Below are positions 1 through 8,163 of a DNA stretch of 64,000 nucleotides, in pieces (the stretch's first letter is position 1; each line of letters opens with the position of its first letter). The stretch covers positions 1,302,001 to 1,366,000 of the forward strand of contig CP107217.1 in NCBI GenBank assembly GCA_025757745.1. Reading direction: 5' to 3'. The DNA comes from Coriobacteriaceae bacterium. Its GTDB lineage: Bacteria > Actinomycetota > Coriobacteriia > Coriobacteriales > Coriobacteriaceae. The notes below the pieces were generated by a model. That model saw nothing but the letters and a program-made list of their open reading frames with translations. It was not told where the DNA came from and searched no databases. The position numbers and the translations under genes were made by a program.

Positions 1-524
1 GCTGGATGTGCACCCTCTCGCGCAACAACATCAAGCGTGCCGCCAAATATGCCGCTGCCGCTTTAGTTGTATGGGTCGCAACGACGCTTGTCTCAGTCGA
101 TGACTCGGTGAACTTCGGCATCATTTTCTGCATGGCGGCATGCACTGCCATTGTTGCACTCGCGCGCCCGGTTCTCGATAGGGTGCCTGCAATATGGGGT
201 ATAACGATTTGCCTCATACTCTTTGCCTGTACCTGGAGCATTCCTAAAGCGGTCTACCCTATCCCCTATCTAGCTTGGCTGGGTTTCCCAGATCCAGACT
301 TTGTCTCCGGTGATTACTATCCGCTCATACCCTTCTTCTTTATGTACCTCGCAGGCTTCTTTGCCGCTCGAACGGCACAAAAAGCAAACCGCAAAGCGCC
401 AGCATGGGCCTATGCGAATCCCATCCCGGCGCTCGCGAGCCTCGGATGCCATGCACTACCGTTCTATCTGCTCCATCAACCGATTATCTTGGGTGTGCTG
501 GAGCTGATTTATTCCGTTCGGTAA
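1..524 (+). CDS. DUF1624 / heparan-alpha-glucosaminide N-acetyltransferase-like membrane protein, 3' part
   Basis: C-terminal part of a polytopic membrane protein whose 5' end lies outside the window; the reading frame is open to the left edge, so the ATG at position 6 is probably internal. About 174 residues remain, with roughly five hydrophobic segments. The pattern NFGIIFCMA, then WLGFP, DYYPLIPFFFMYLAGF and finally LPFYLLHQP resembles the end of the DUF1624 (heparan-alpha-glucosaminide N-acetyltransferase-like) family, in which a membrane acyltransferase fold carries conserved glycine/histidine positions. The substrate in bacteria is unknown. Its stop codon lies inside the end of the convergent hflX gene (16-bp tail-to-tail overlap). 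A generic acyltransferase-3 protein is the main alternative. Confidence 0.7.
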   Translation, partial: WMCTLSRNNIKRAAKYAAAALVVWVATTLVSVDDSVNFGIIFCMAACTAIVALARPVLDRVPAIWGITICLILFACTWSIPKAVYPIPYLAWLGFPDPDFVSGDYYPLIPFFFMYLAGFFAARTAQKANRKAPAWAYANPIPALASLGCHALPFYLLHQPIILGVLELIYSVR

Positions 525-1798
525 CGCTCAAGACGTGGTGCGATACGGATCGGCAGCTTTGCCACAATACGAACGCCGCCCTCAAGATATTCCTCGTGCA
601 GAAGGGTTCCCTGTTCGTGCACGAGCGTGATTAAAGCGCCCTCTCGATACGGAATATCGGCCGAGAGCAACACATCCGTAGCGGCCGCATCACGAGCGAT
701 GCGGTCGACTAAGTCATCAAGACCCTCACCCGTCTGAGCCGAGAACAGCACCGCCTCGGGATAGCGCCGGCGGAAGCTCAAGCGGTCGACGCTATCGAGC
801 AGATCAATTTTATTGAACACAGTAAGCGTCAGGCGCTCACCGGCACCAATCTCGTCAAGGACACGATCAACCGCCTCGAGCTGACGCTCATAATCCTCAT
901 CGGAAGCATCTACAACTTTAAGAATCAAATCGGCGCCGAGCACCTCGGAAAGCGTAGATTTAAACGCGTCGACCAGGCCATGTGGCAGCTTTTGAATAAA
1001 GCCGACGGTATCGGTGATCGTCATGCCACGACCACCGGGCAAACGGTACGAGCGCGTTGTAGGATCGAGCGTGGCAAACAGCTTATCCTGCGAAAGTACC
1101 GTGGATCCCGTCAAACGATTAAGCAGCGTCGACTTGCCGGCATTGGTGTAGCCAGCCAACGCAACGCGAAACGCTGGCGATTCAATACGGCTTTTCGATT
1201 GCACATCGCGGCGCTGTTCAACCTGTTTCAGTTCGCGTCGAAGCGCAGCGATCTTATTGCGAATCAGACGACGGTCGACCTCGAGTTGGCTTTCGCCCTG
1301 GCCAAAGCGCGAGCCAATACCGCCACGCGTCTGTTCCTTGGCAAGGTGGCTCCACATACCTCGCAAACGAGGCAACAGGTACTGCAACTGTGCCAGCTGC
1401 ACCTGCAAGCGGCCCTCACGCGTCTGGGCATGCAGACCAAAGATATCCAAAATCAACGCCGTACGGTCAATAATCTTGACCGGTTCGCCCACGGCTTTCT
1501 CAAGATAGGACTGCTGTGAAGGAGTCAGGTCGTCGTCGAAGATAACAACATCCGCATCCATGCGATGCACCAAACCGCACAGCTCCTCGACCTTTCCGGA
1601 GCCGATAAACGATTTGGGATAGGGCTTGACCAGGCGCTGAGACAAGCGTGCAACGCATTGGGCCCCAGCAGTGTGGGCTAGACGCTCGAGCTCGTCGAGC
1701 GAACGGTCGAGCGGCCAGGCGTTATCGCGCCACTCAACACCAACCAAGATGGCGCGCTCGGGTTCAGGCGCCGTGGGGACCAAAGGGAAACGAGCCAT
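509..1798 (-). CDS. hflX: GTPase HflX
   Basis: Ribosome-associated GTPase that binds the 50S subunit and splits or rescues stalled or heat-damaged ribosomes. 429 residues, normal for the family. The N-terminal HflX domain (about residues 1-150) contains the GSGKVEEL motif. A glycine-rich linker (GGIGSRFGQGE, about 160) and a charged coiled coil follow, then the G domain with G1 GYTNAGKS near 216, G3 DTVGF and G4 NKID. The ATG at 1798 overlaps the miaA stop codon as TAATG, so translation is probably coupled to miaA. The miaA-hflX pairing is common in bacteria (in E. coli hfq lies between them; no hfq is seen here). Last gene of the miaB-miaA-hflX chain. Confidence 0.95.
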   Translation of the reverse strand: MARFPLVPTAPEPERAILVGVEWRDNAWPLDRSLDELERLAHTAGAQCVARLSQRLVKPYPKSFIGSGKVEELCGLVHRMDADVVIFDDDLTPSQQSYLEKAVGEPVKIIDRTALILDIFGLHAQTREGRLQVQLAQLQYLLPRLRGMWSHLAKEQTRGGIGSRFGQGESQLEVDRRLIRNKIAALRRELKQVEQRRDVQSKSRIESPAFRVALAGYTNAGKSTLLNRLTGSTVLSQDKLFATLDPTTRSYRLPGGRGMTITDTVGFIQKLPHGLVDAFKSTLSEVLGADLILKVVDASDEDYERQLEAVDRVLDEIGAGERLTLTVFNKIDLLDSVDRLSFRRRYPEAVLFSAQTGEGLDDLVDRIARDAAATDVLLSADIPYREGALITLVHEQGTLLHEEYLEGGVRIVAKLPIRIAPRLERYRTE

Positions 1799-2736
1799 TA
1801 GGCAGCCTCGACGCGATGGTAAATATCATCAACGACCTCATCGATCGTAAACTCATCCATATCGAACCACACGATGCGATCGTCACGCTTAAACCAGGAT
1901 AGCTGGCGCTTGGCATAGCGACGTGAGCGCATCTTGATAAGCTCACGGGCCTCATCCATGGTAATAGCGCCACGCAAGGCATCAATAATCTCTTTGTAAC
2001 CAATTGCCTGCATCGACGTGAGCGCATCGCCCAGGCCCTGGTCCATAAGGCCACGGACCTCATCAACCAGTCCCTGCTCAAACATAAGGTCGACACGTAG
2101 GTTAATGCGCTCATACAGCACTTCACGGCTACGCGTCAGACCAAACCACAAGGCATGATAGCGCTCGCGCGGAACACTGAATTTCGACTTCTGCTGGGCA
2201 TATGACACGCCGTCATCGTGCATCTCGAGCGCACGAATCACACGACGCACGTTATGGGGATGAATCACGGCAGCTGATTCAGGGTCGCGCTCGGCAAGCA
2301 GGGCATGCAATGCTTCCTCGCCAATGCGCTCGGCAAGCTCCTGATATCCCGCGCGGCGTTCGTCCTCAAGTTCTCCCGAAGGAAAATCCATTTCATCGAG
2401 AGCGGCCTTGAGATACAAGCCCGTACCGCCGCAAAAGACCGGAAGACGCTGCTCGCCAAGCAAACGCTCGACATGTGCTCGGGCGTCCGACTGGTAGAGC
2501 GCAGCAGAATACGCGACGCCGGGATCCACGATATCGATAAGGCGCAGAGGTGCCGAGCACTCCTCGGGCATCATTTTGGCCGTACCGATGTCCATGCCGC
2601 GATAGATTTGCATCGCGTCGCACGACAACACTTCGGACGATAGACGAGCGGCCAGGCGGTCGGCAACATCGCTTTTTCCGACCGCTGTCGGACCGACAAT
2701 CGCTACAGCAGAAAGGCTTGCACCAGGAGAAATCAT
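1798..2736 (-). CDS. miaA: tRNA dimethylallyltransferase MiaA
   Basis: Transfers a dimethylallyl group from DMAPP to N6 of A37 in tRNAs reading UNN codons, making i6A, the substrate of MiaB next door. About 312 residues. The P-loop GPTAVGKSDVA lies near the N terminus; DAMQIYRGMDIGTAK and FCGGTGLYLKA are typical family motifs, and the C-terminal RYAKRQLSWFKRD is the tRNA/DMAPP-channel signature. I chose the ATG at 2736 because it overlaps the miaB stop as TAATG; an upstream in-frame start at 2775 would lie inside miaB and has no family homology. Two adjacent genes therefore carry out consecutive steps of ms2i6A37 synthesis. Confidence 0.95.
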   Translation of the reverse strand: MISPGASLSAVAIVGPTAVGKSDVADRLAARLSSEVLSCDAMQIYRGMDIGTAKMMPEECSAPLRLIDIVDPGVAYSAALYQSDARAHVERLLGEQRLPVFCGGTGLYLKAALDEMDFPSGELEDERRAGYQELAERIGEEALHALLAERDPESAAVIHPHNVRRVIRALEMHDDGVSYAQQKSKFSVPRERYHALWFGLTRSREVLYERINLRVDLMFEQGLVDEVRGLMDQGLGDALTSMQAIGYKEIIDALRGAITMDEARELIKMRSRRYAKRQLSWFKRDDRIVWFDMDEFTIDEVVDDIYHRVEAA

Positions 2737-4106
2737 TAGCGAGGCTCGCCCACGACGGAGCCAGACAGATACCACGTCTTGGCGACATCAATATCAACAT
2801 CGACGATCTTGCCGATAAGCTGATCGATGCTATAGCCAGCAGGAATCGGCGCATGCACCGTCTGGTTCTTAGGGCTCTTGCCCAGAAGGACAGCGTCGTT
2901 CTTCTTGCTCGTGCCCTCAATGAGCGCAGGCACCACAGTGTGAAGCTCGCCCTGGTTAAACTCGTGTGCCGTCGTCTCGATAACCTTGACCAGACGGTTA
3001 AAGCGCTCAAGGATAACCTCATGCGGGGTGGGATCATAAATCTCGGCGGCCGGGGTACCGGCGCGCTTGGAGTAAATAAACGTGTAGGCTTGGGCATAGC
3101 GCACCGTCTCGGCAAGCGAGAGCGTCTGCTCAAAGTCTTCCTCGGTCTCACCAGGGAAGCCCACGATGATGTCGGTCGAAAGCGCAATATCGGGCATACG
3201 GTTACGAATACGATCGACCAGGCCCAGATAATCCTCGCGCGTGTACCGACGATTCATCTCTTTAAGGATGCGCGTGGAACCCGACTGAACGGCCAAGTGA
3301 AGCTGCGGCATGACGGCAGGCGTCTCGGCCATAGCATCGATGGTCTCGGGCAGCAGATCTTTGGGATGCGAAGAGGTAAAGAAGATACGCTCGACACCCG
3401 TATCGCCCACAGCGCGCAGCAGATCGGCAAAACGCGGCTTGCCAAAGAGATCGCGACCGTAGGAGTTAACGTTTTGGCCCAGCAGCGTAATCTCGCGCAC
3501 GCCCTGACGCACAAGCCCGGTAACCTCGTCGACAATCTCCTCGAAGGGACGACTCTTCTCACGACCACGGACGTACGGCACGATGCAGTACGTGCAGAAG
3601 TTGTTGCAGCCCGTCATGATGGGCACCCAAGCGTGATATTGCGTCTCGCGGTGCCACGGCATACTCATGGCGTCGGTATCCTCATGCTCATTCGTGCGGA
3701 TATGGCGCTTGCCATCCAAAAACGCCTCGGCGATAAGCTCGGCCACGTGAGCAATAGAATGGGTACCAAAAATCACGTTGACGTTATCGACGTTGGTGAG
3801 CAAGCCCTCACCATCGCGCTGGGCGATGCAGCCGCCCACGGCGACCACACGCTTTCCCGAAGGCGAAGGAGGAAGGCTCTTACAGGAATTACACTGACCG
3901 TACAGGCGCGTATCGGCAGCCTCGCGAACACAGCACGTCATAAACACGACAATATCGGCATGCTCCGGATCGAGCGCCATAAGACAGCCATACGAATCGA
4001 GCAAGCCACTCACGCGCTCGGAGTCGTGCTGATTCATCTGGCAGCCGAATGTGCGGATAAAGTAGGTTTTACCGGCAAGAATATCGCGTACGGAACGCTG
4101 GTCCAT
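2736..4106 (-). CDS. miaB: tRNA-2-methylthio-N6-dimethylallyladenosine synthase MiaB
   Basis: Radical-SAM methylthiotransferase that converts i6A37 to ms2i6A37 using two [4Fe-4S] clusters. About 456 residues. The N-terminal UPF0004 domain begins TFGCQMNQHDSERV and supplies auxiliary-cluster cysteines; the radical-SAM CxxxCxxC triad is in GCNNFCTYCIVPYVRGREKSR near residue 155; a TRAM-type RNA-binding region ends the protein. The start at 4106 (MDQRSVRD) fits the family length better than the upstream ATG at 4154. It lies 65 bp downstream of spoVS and overlaps miaA. It is one of three methylthiotransferase paralogues in the window, with rimO and mtaB. Confidence 0.95.
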   Translation of the reverse strand: MDQRSVRDILAGKTYFIRTFGCQMNQHDSERVSGLLDSYGCLMALDPEHADIVVFMTCCVREAADTRLYGQCNSCKSLPPSPSGKRVVAVGGCIAQRDGEGLLTNVDNVNVIFGTHSIAHVAELIAEAFLDGKRHIRTNEHEDTDAMSMPWHRETQYHAWVPIMTGCNNFCTYCIVPYVRGREKSRPFEEIVDEVTGLVRQGVREITLLGQNVNSYGRDLFGKPRFADLLRAVGDTGVERIFFTSSHPKDLLPETIDAMAETPAVMPQLHLAVQSGSTRILKEMNRRYTREDYLGLVDRIRNRMPDIALSTDIIVGFPGETEEDFEQTLSLAETVRYAQAYTFIYSKRAGTPAAEIYDPTPHEVILERFNRLVKVIETTAHEFNQGELHTVVPALIEGTSKKNDAVLLGKSPKNQTVHAPIPAGYSIDQLIGKIVDVDIDVAKTWYLSGSVVGEPR

Positions 4107-4171
4107 GAGCTTACATCCTAACGATGGTGTCGACGGGGCGTATAGGTGCAACAAGCGTGCAGATGGCTCGT

Positions 4172-4489
4172 TTACGCAACAGGCTTAACGTCGTCCATGA
4201 CGACGTTATCCATAGCAGCCCGATTAATCTGGTGAACGTAGATAGAGAGACGGATTGCCGTGCGCGACTCCCCGTTAATGAGGATGTCGGAGAACACCGG
4301 CGCGCAGGAGACATCAAAGCCGGTCGGAATCAGAAAGCCGCGCGCAATGGCAACGGCCTTGATGGCCTGGTTGACGGCACCGGCGCCGACGCACTGAATG
4401 TTGACGGGGACGCCATCTTTGACCATGCCGGCAATGGCGCCGGCAACGGACGCGGGCGATGATTTGCTTGATACCTTCAGGCAATCCAT
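4172..4489 (-). CDS. spoVS: Stage V sporulation protein S family (SpoVS)
   Basis: Small Alba-like protein family; in Bacillus, SpoVS affects sporulation and cell division, and in other bacteria it is often found with rny and ymdB. About 105 residues, somewhat longer than the 86-residue Bacillus protein. The core shows LKVSSKSSPASVAGAIAG, then CVGAGAVNQAIKA and a conserved C-terminal region with RLSIYVH. The ATG at 4489 has GGAG about nine bases upstream; the longer reading frame to 4528 has no support. It sits between a GHKL ATPase gene and miaB. The organism inferred here is not known to form spores, so a general nucleic-acid-binding or regulatory role is more likely than a spore role. Confidence 0.9.
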   Translation of the reverse strand: MDCLKVSSKSSPASVAGAIAGMVKDGVPVNIQCVGAGAVNQAIKAVAIARGFLIPTGFDVSCAPVFSDILINGESRTAIRLSIYVHQINRAAMDNVVMDDVKPVA

Positions 4490-4563
4490 GAAGAAACTCC
4501 TGCGTTTAAAAGTACGTTTTAACTGCAATAACTGTATCGTACCGAGCGGACTCGGTAAAGATT

Positions 4564-5649
4564 TTATTCCTCTTTGGCAAGATCGAACGTCACCGTGATG
4601 CGATCACGCGAAACGCGAATCTTAGGGTCGCCGCACAGATTGAGGTAATACCGGGCAGCGAGGTCGTTAAAGTCACGCTCGACCGCACGCGAAAACTGCG
4701 CCATATCATCCTTGGCGATGCGAAGGCCTCGACGGTCCTTGGCAAGATCGACGGGAGCCGGCGTATGCGAGGTGGAATCGCGCTCGCGCAGCAGGCGCGC
4801 GGTCACGCCGCGAACGGGCTTAATCTGTCCCGACAGAATACGGTGGGCAGTGCGCTCGGACATCTCGAGACCCAACCCGGAGCAGATCCGGATAAAGTCC
4901 TCGGCATCCGAGGCAAGGCCCAAACGATCGATAACCGGAAGCTCGCACTCGTCGTCGATAAAGAGCAGGCGCGACGTATCGAGACGGCTCGAAGCCTGAG
5001 CGTACAGGGTCGCAGCGATCTCGGACGAAGAGCCCAGATACACATCGCAGCAACGCAGCTCCTCAAGGGCAAACTCACAGGCCGCGCGAATGATGTTGTG
5101 GGGGCCGCGAGCACATACATAGCGGCCGTCTTCGTCTTTAACCGCCTGAGGCCAGCTCGACTGGTCGGCGCGCTCACCCAAGCGATCGGTGGCAACGCAA
5201 ACCTTAAACGCGGAGCCCAAATCGACGCCCGATGTAACAACGCGTGCCTCATCCGTGTTCTGCTTGATAGAGAACAGCGCCATACCACGACCGTGAACAC
5301 CCCAACGGTCCATTTTCATGCTCTCGAGCTTGGAAGTGACACGGGCATCGAAGATACGCTCCTGCATATCCTGCGGCACACCCGAACCGTTATCCAGGAA
5401 GAGGAGGGTGCGAACACCCTCCTCCTTGGTCGTGGCAAGATAGACCTTATCGGCTCCGGCATCGCGAGCATTGCGCAGCATCTCGATGACAATGTCCTCT
5501 ACATGCTGAATGTCATGCTTGGCTTGACGGCGCTCGGCCTCCGAAACGCGGAGGCGGACATACCCCTCGCCAAGGTTTTCCTCGACGCGAAGGTTGCCCT
5601 CCCCCGACATCGACGCGATAAATGAGATGAGCTCGTTCGCGTCGTTCAT
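4564..5649 (-). CDS. GHKL (MutL/Hsp90-like) ATPase-domain protein of unknown function
   Basis: About 361 residues. The N-terminal half is a Bergerat-fold ATPase: an N-box in IEMLRNARDAGADKV (about residues 60-74), a G1 box in FLDNGSGVPQ, and a G2 box in WGVHGRGMALFSIKQ. This looks more like MutL or Hsp90 than a sensor kinase: no histidine phospho-acceptor, dimerisation helix or membrane segment is visible. The C-terminal half (about 170-361) has no motif I recognise. The ATG at 5649 lies one base after the rny stop, so it is surely cotranscribed with rny upstream, and spoVS follows 74 bp downstream. The operon position suggests a link with RNA turnover or a conserved housekeeping process; this is inference only. 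Confidence 0.8.
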   Translation of the reverse strand: MNDANELISFIASMSGEGNLRVEENLGEGYVRLRVSEAERRQAKHDIQHVEDIVIEMLRNARDAGADKVYLATTKEEGVRTLLFLDNGSGVPQDMQERIFDARVTSKLESMKMDRWGVHGRGMALFSIKQNTDEARVVTSGVDLGSAFKVCVATDRLGERADQSSWPQAVKDEDGRYVCARGPHNIIRAACEFALEELRCCDVYLGSSSEIAATLYAQASSRLDTSRLLFIDDECELPVIDRLGLASDAEDFIRICSGLGLEMSERTAHRILSGQIKPVRGVTARLLRERDSTSHTPAPVDLAKDRRGLRIAKDDMAQFSRAVERDFNDLAARYYLNLCGDPKIRVSRDRITVTFDLAKEE

Positions 5650-5650
5650 G

Positions 5651-7201
5651 TTATTTAGCGATATCGACGGCACGGCTCTCGCGAATCACGACAACGCGCA
5701 CCTGACCGGGATACTCCATCTCTTCCTCGATCTGATGGGCGATATCGTGCGCAAGCACCGTGGACTGGGCATCGGAGATCTTGTCCGGCTGAACCATGAC
5801 ATGAACCTCGCGACCGGCCTGCATGGCATAGGTACGCTCAACGCCGTCGTGAGAATTGGCAATCTCCTCGAGCTTCTCAAGGCGCTTGATGTAGTTCTCG
5901 GCCGACTCGCGGCGGGCACCGGGACGAGAAGCGGAGACAGCATCGGCGGCCTGGACCAGAACGTCGAGCACCGTGTTGGGGTCGACATCGGCATGATGGG
6001 CCTCGATCGCGTGGACGATGACAGGCTTCTCACCATAGCGGCGGGCAAGCTCGGCGCCAATGACAGCATGCGGGCCCTCAACGTCGTGGTCGATGGCCTT
6101 GCCCAGGTCGTGCAGAAGACCGGCACGCTTGGCGGTCACAACGTCCAGACCAAGCTCGGAGGCCATAACGCCGCACAGGTCAGAGACCTCAAGCGAATGC
6201 TGCAGCACGTTCTGACCAAACGAGGTGCGGTAGCGCAGAGCGCCCAGGGTCTTGACGATCTCGGGATGCAGGTCGTGGATACCGGTATCGAAGGCGGCCT
6301 GCTCGCCGGCCTCGCGCACACGCTGCTGAACCAAGTCGGCGGCCTTGTGGTACATCTCCTCGATGCGGGCGGGGTGAATACGACCGTCGGCAATGAGGTT
6401 CTCGAGCGCCACGCGGGCAGTCTCACGACGGACCGGGTCGAAGCTCGAGAGTACGACGGTCTCGGGGGTGTCGTCAATCACGAGGTTAACGCCGGACACC
6501 TGCTCAAAGGTTCGGATGTTGCGACCCTCGCGACCGATGATGCGACCCTTGAGGTCATCGGAGGGAATATGAACTGAAGTAACGGTGACCTCGGCGGTAT
6601 GGTCGGCGGCGCAACGCTGAATCGCCAGGGAGAGAATCTCCTGAGCGGTCTTGTGGCACTCGGCGCGGACCTGCTGCTCGGACTCGCGGATGATGGTGGC
6701 CGCCTCGTGGGTAACCTCGCCGCGGACCTTGTCGAGCAGCTCCTTGTGAGCGTCCTCGCGCGTAAGGTCGGCAATACGCTCAAGCTCGGAGGTCTGCTTG
6801 GCGCAGAGCTCCTCAAGCTCGCGAGAGCGCTTCTCGACCTGACCGGCCTGGCTGGACAGCTGATGCTCGCGCTTATCGAGCGCATCGTTGCGACGATCAA
6901 GCGATTCCTCGCGCTGCATCACGCGATTTTCGAGCGTACGAATCTCGCTCTTACGCTGCTTGTCCTCGGCCTCGGCGGCCTGCTTGTTCTTGATGATCTC
7001 TTCCTTAGCCTCGAGCAGAGCCTCTTTTTTGAGGGTCTCGGCCTGACGCTTTGCATCACCGATCAAGGACTCTGCCTGCGCGTGTGCCGACTGAATCTTT
7101 TCGTCGGCCTCGTGAAGACCACCCTGCTTGGCGGTGCGCATGTAGGCAATGGCGGCGATGGCACCCAAAACGATGCCAACGAGCGCTGCAATGATAGGCA
7201 T
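5651..7201 (-). CDS. rny: Ribonuclease Y
   Basis: Membrane-anchored endoribonuclease that starts decay of mRNAs; a central RNase in bacteria lacking RNase E. About 516 residues. Domains: an N-terminal transmembrane helix (IIAALVGIVLGAIAAIAYM), a long charged coiled coil (about 30-200), a KH domain (DDLKGRIIGREGRNIRTFE near 215), and an HD phosphohydrolase domain with LLHDLGKAIDHD near 360 and EAHHADVD. The ATG at 7201 is preferred over the GTG at 7207 because the GGAG site has normal spacing only to the ATG. Together with rnj and pnp in this window it indicates a gram-positive-type RNA degradation machinery. The GHKL ATPase follows one base later. Confidence 0.95.
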   Translation of the reverse strand: MPIIAALVGIVLGAIAAIAYMRTAKQGGLHEADEKIQSAHAQAESLIGDAKRQAETLKKEALLEAKEEIIKNKQAAEAEDKQRKSEIRTLENRVMQREESLDRRNDALDKREHQLSSQAGQVEKRSRELEELCAKQTSELERIADLTREDAHKELLDKVRGEVTHEAATIIRESEQQVRAECHKTAQEILSLAIQRCAADHTAEVTVTSVHIPSDDLKGRIIGREGRNIRTFEQVSGVNLVIDDTPETVVLSSFDPVRRETARVALENLIADGRIHPARIEEMYHKAADLVQQRVREAGEQAAFDTGIHDLHPEIVKTLGALRYRTSFGQNVLQHSLEVSDLCGVMASELGLDVVTAKRAGLLHDLGKAIDHDVEGPHAVIGAELARRYGEKPVIVHAIEAHHADVDPNTVLDVLVQAADAVSASRPGARRESAENYIKRLEKLEEIANSHDGVERTYAMQAGREVHVMVQPDKISDAQSTVLAHDIAHQIEEEMEYPGQVRVVVIRESRAVDIAK

Positions 7202-7236
7202 GCTCACTCCTTTTTATGGATTCGTTACACAGCAAA

Positions 7237-7262
7237 GCGAACCGTCCTTACGAACGGCTCGC
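7237..7262 (-). terminator. Hairpin downstream of recX, possible terminator
   Basis: Imperfect inverted repeat (left arm GCGAACCGT, right arm ACGGCTCGC, one wobble pair) between recX and rny. On the minus strand it is followed by CTTTGCTG, a poor U-tract, so termination may be partial. The 258 bp between recX and rny also has room for an rny promoter, but I see no convincing hexamers. Confidence 0.35.
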
Positions 7263-7459
7263 GACATTTGAGTAATATGGGCGCAGCTTATGCGGGTCGG
7301 ATACAGATAAACATATAAACAAACTCATCACAGATGAGCACATATCACAAAGCAAATGACGGTATTTATCCTACGTTGAACCGCAACAACTGTCAAATAA
7401 ACGCACCCGGCACGGCGCCAATCGAGCGGTGAACGGCAGGGGCGTAACGAGTGCTATGC

Positions 7460-8152
7460 TTACACGGCACACTCCTCGCTTAAGGCATCGAGACGTGCCT
7501 TAACGGCATCGGCGGCGATGTGATACGAGAAACCTTTACCCATCAAAAACCTGACGAGCTTTTCGAATGCACGGACCTCGGGGACGCGACGTTTAGCGAG
7601 CAAGGCCGAAGCGCGGGCCAAGTCGTCATCCACGGCAAAATATGCCTCGGGATACCCGGGGATATCGTCAAGCACGACATGACGACGCTTGAGCTCAACC
7701 TCGATCTTGCGCTGTCCCCAGCCGCGACGTTTGCGCTCTTCGATAAAGTACGAGCAAAAACGGTTCTCGTCCAAAAACCGATACTCGGTCGCTCGAGCAA
7801 CCGCAAAATCGATCGCGGGCTGTCGAAAGCCATAGCGAGCCAACTTATCGCGCACCTCGCCCGTGGCATGATCGCGGCGCGAAAGCATCTCGGTCACCAT
7901 GGTGAGTGCACATTTGCGTTCGATAAGCTGCACCGCCTCGCGAAAGTCATCCCAATCACAGGGAAGATCGGGGCGGTTCTTAACGTACAGGCGCGCCACG
8001 CGCACGGGAATCCAAATGGAACGTTCGAAACCGCCCTCAAAATCGCAATCGATATGCGCGCAGGGCTTTTTAGACGCATAACCGCTCGAGAACGAGGAGG
8101 CCGCTTTCTTATCGGGAAAGACGACCGTGGCCTCGGTCACCGTATACGACAT
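7460..8152 (-). CDS. recX: Regulatory protein RecX
   Basis: Modulator of RecA filaments. 230 residues; the family consists of tandem three-helix repeats. RecX features include MVTEMLSRRDHATGEVRDKLARYGF and YRFLDENRFCSYFIEERKRRGWGQRKIEVEL, the latter resembling the conserved second-repeat region with its ER-K-RG-G pattern. The C-terminal repeat ends in VRFLMGKGFSYHIAADAV. The first about 75 residues are an extension compared with short homologues. It starts 11 bp after the recA stop on the same strand, the usual recA-recX arrangement, so it should share the SOS-controlled recA promoter. Confidence 0.9.
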   Translation of the reverse strand: MSYTVTEATVVFPDKKAASSFSSGYASKKPCAHIDCDFEGGFERSIWIPVRVARLYVKNRPDLPCDWDDFREAVQLIERKCALTMVTEMLSRRDHATGEVRDKLARYGFRQPAIDFAVARATEYRFLDENRFCSYFIEERKRRGWGQRKIEVELKRRHVVLDDIPGYPEAYFAVDDDLARASALLAKRRVPEVRAFEKLVRFLMGKGFSYHIAADAVKARLDALSEECAV

Positions 8153-8163
8153 GTCGGCATCCG

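Noticed and set aside
2550..4121. 523-codon plus-strand frame over miaA/miaB
   Set aside because: Antisense to two conserved genes; Arg/His/Leu-rich shadow translation.
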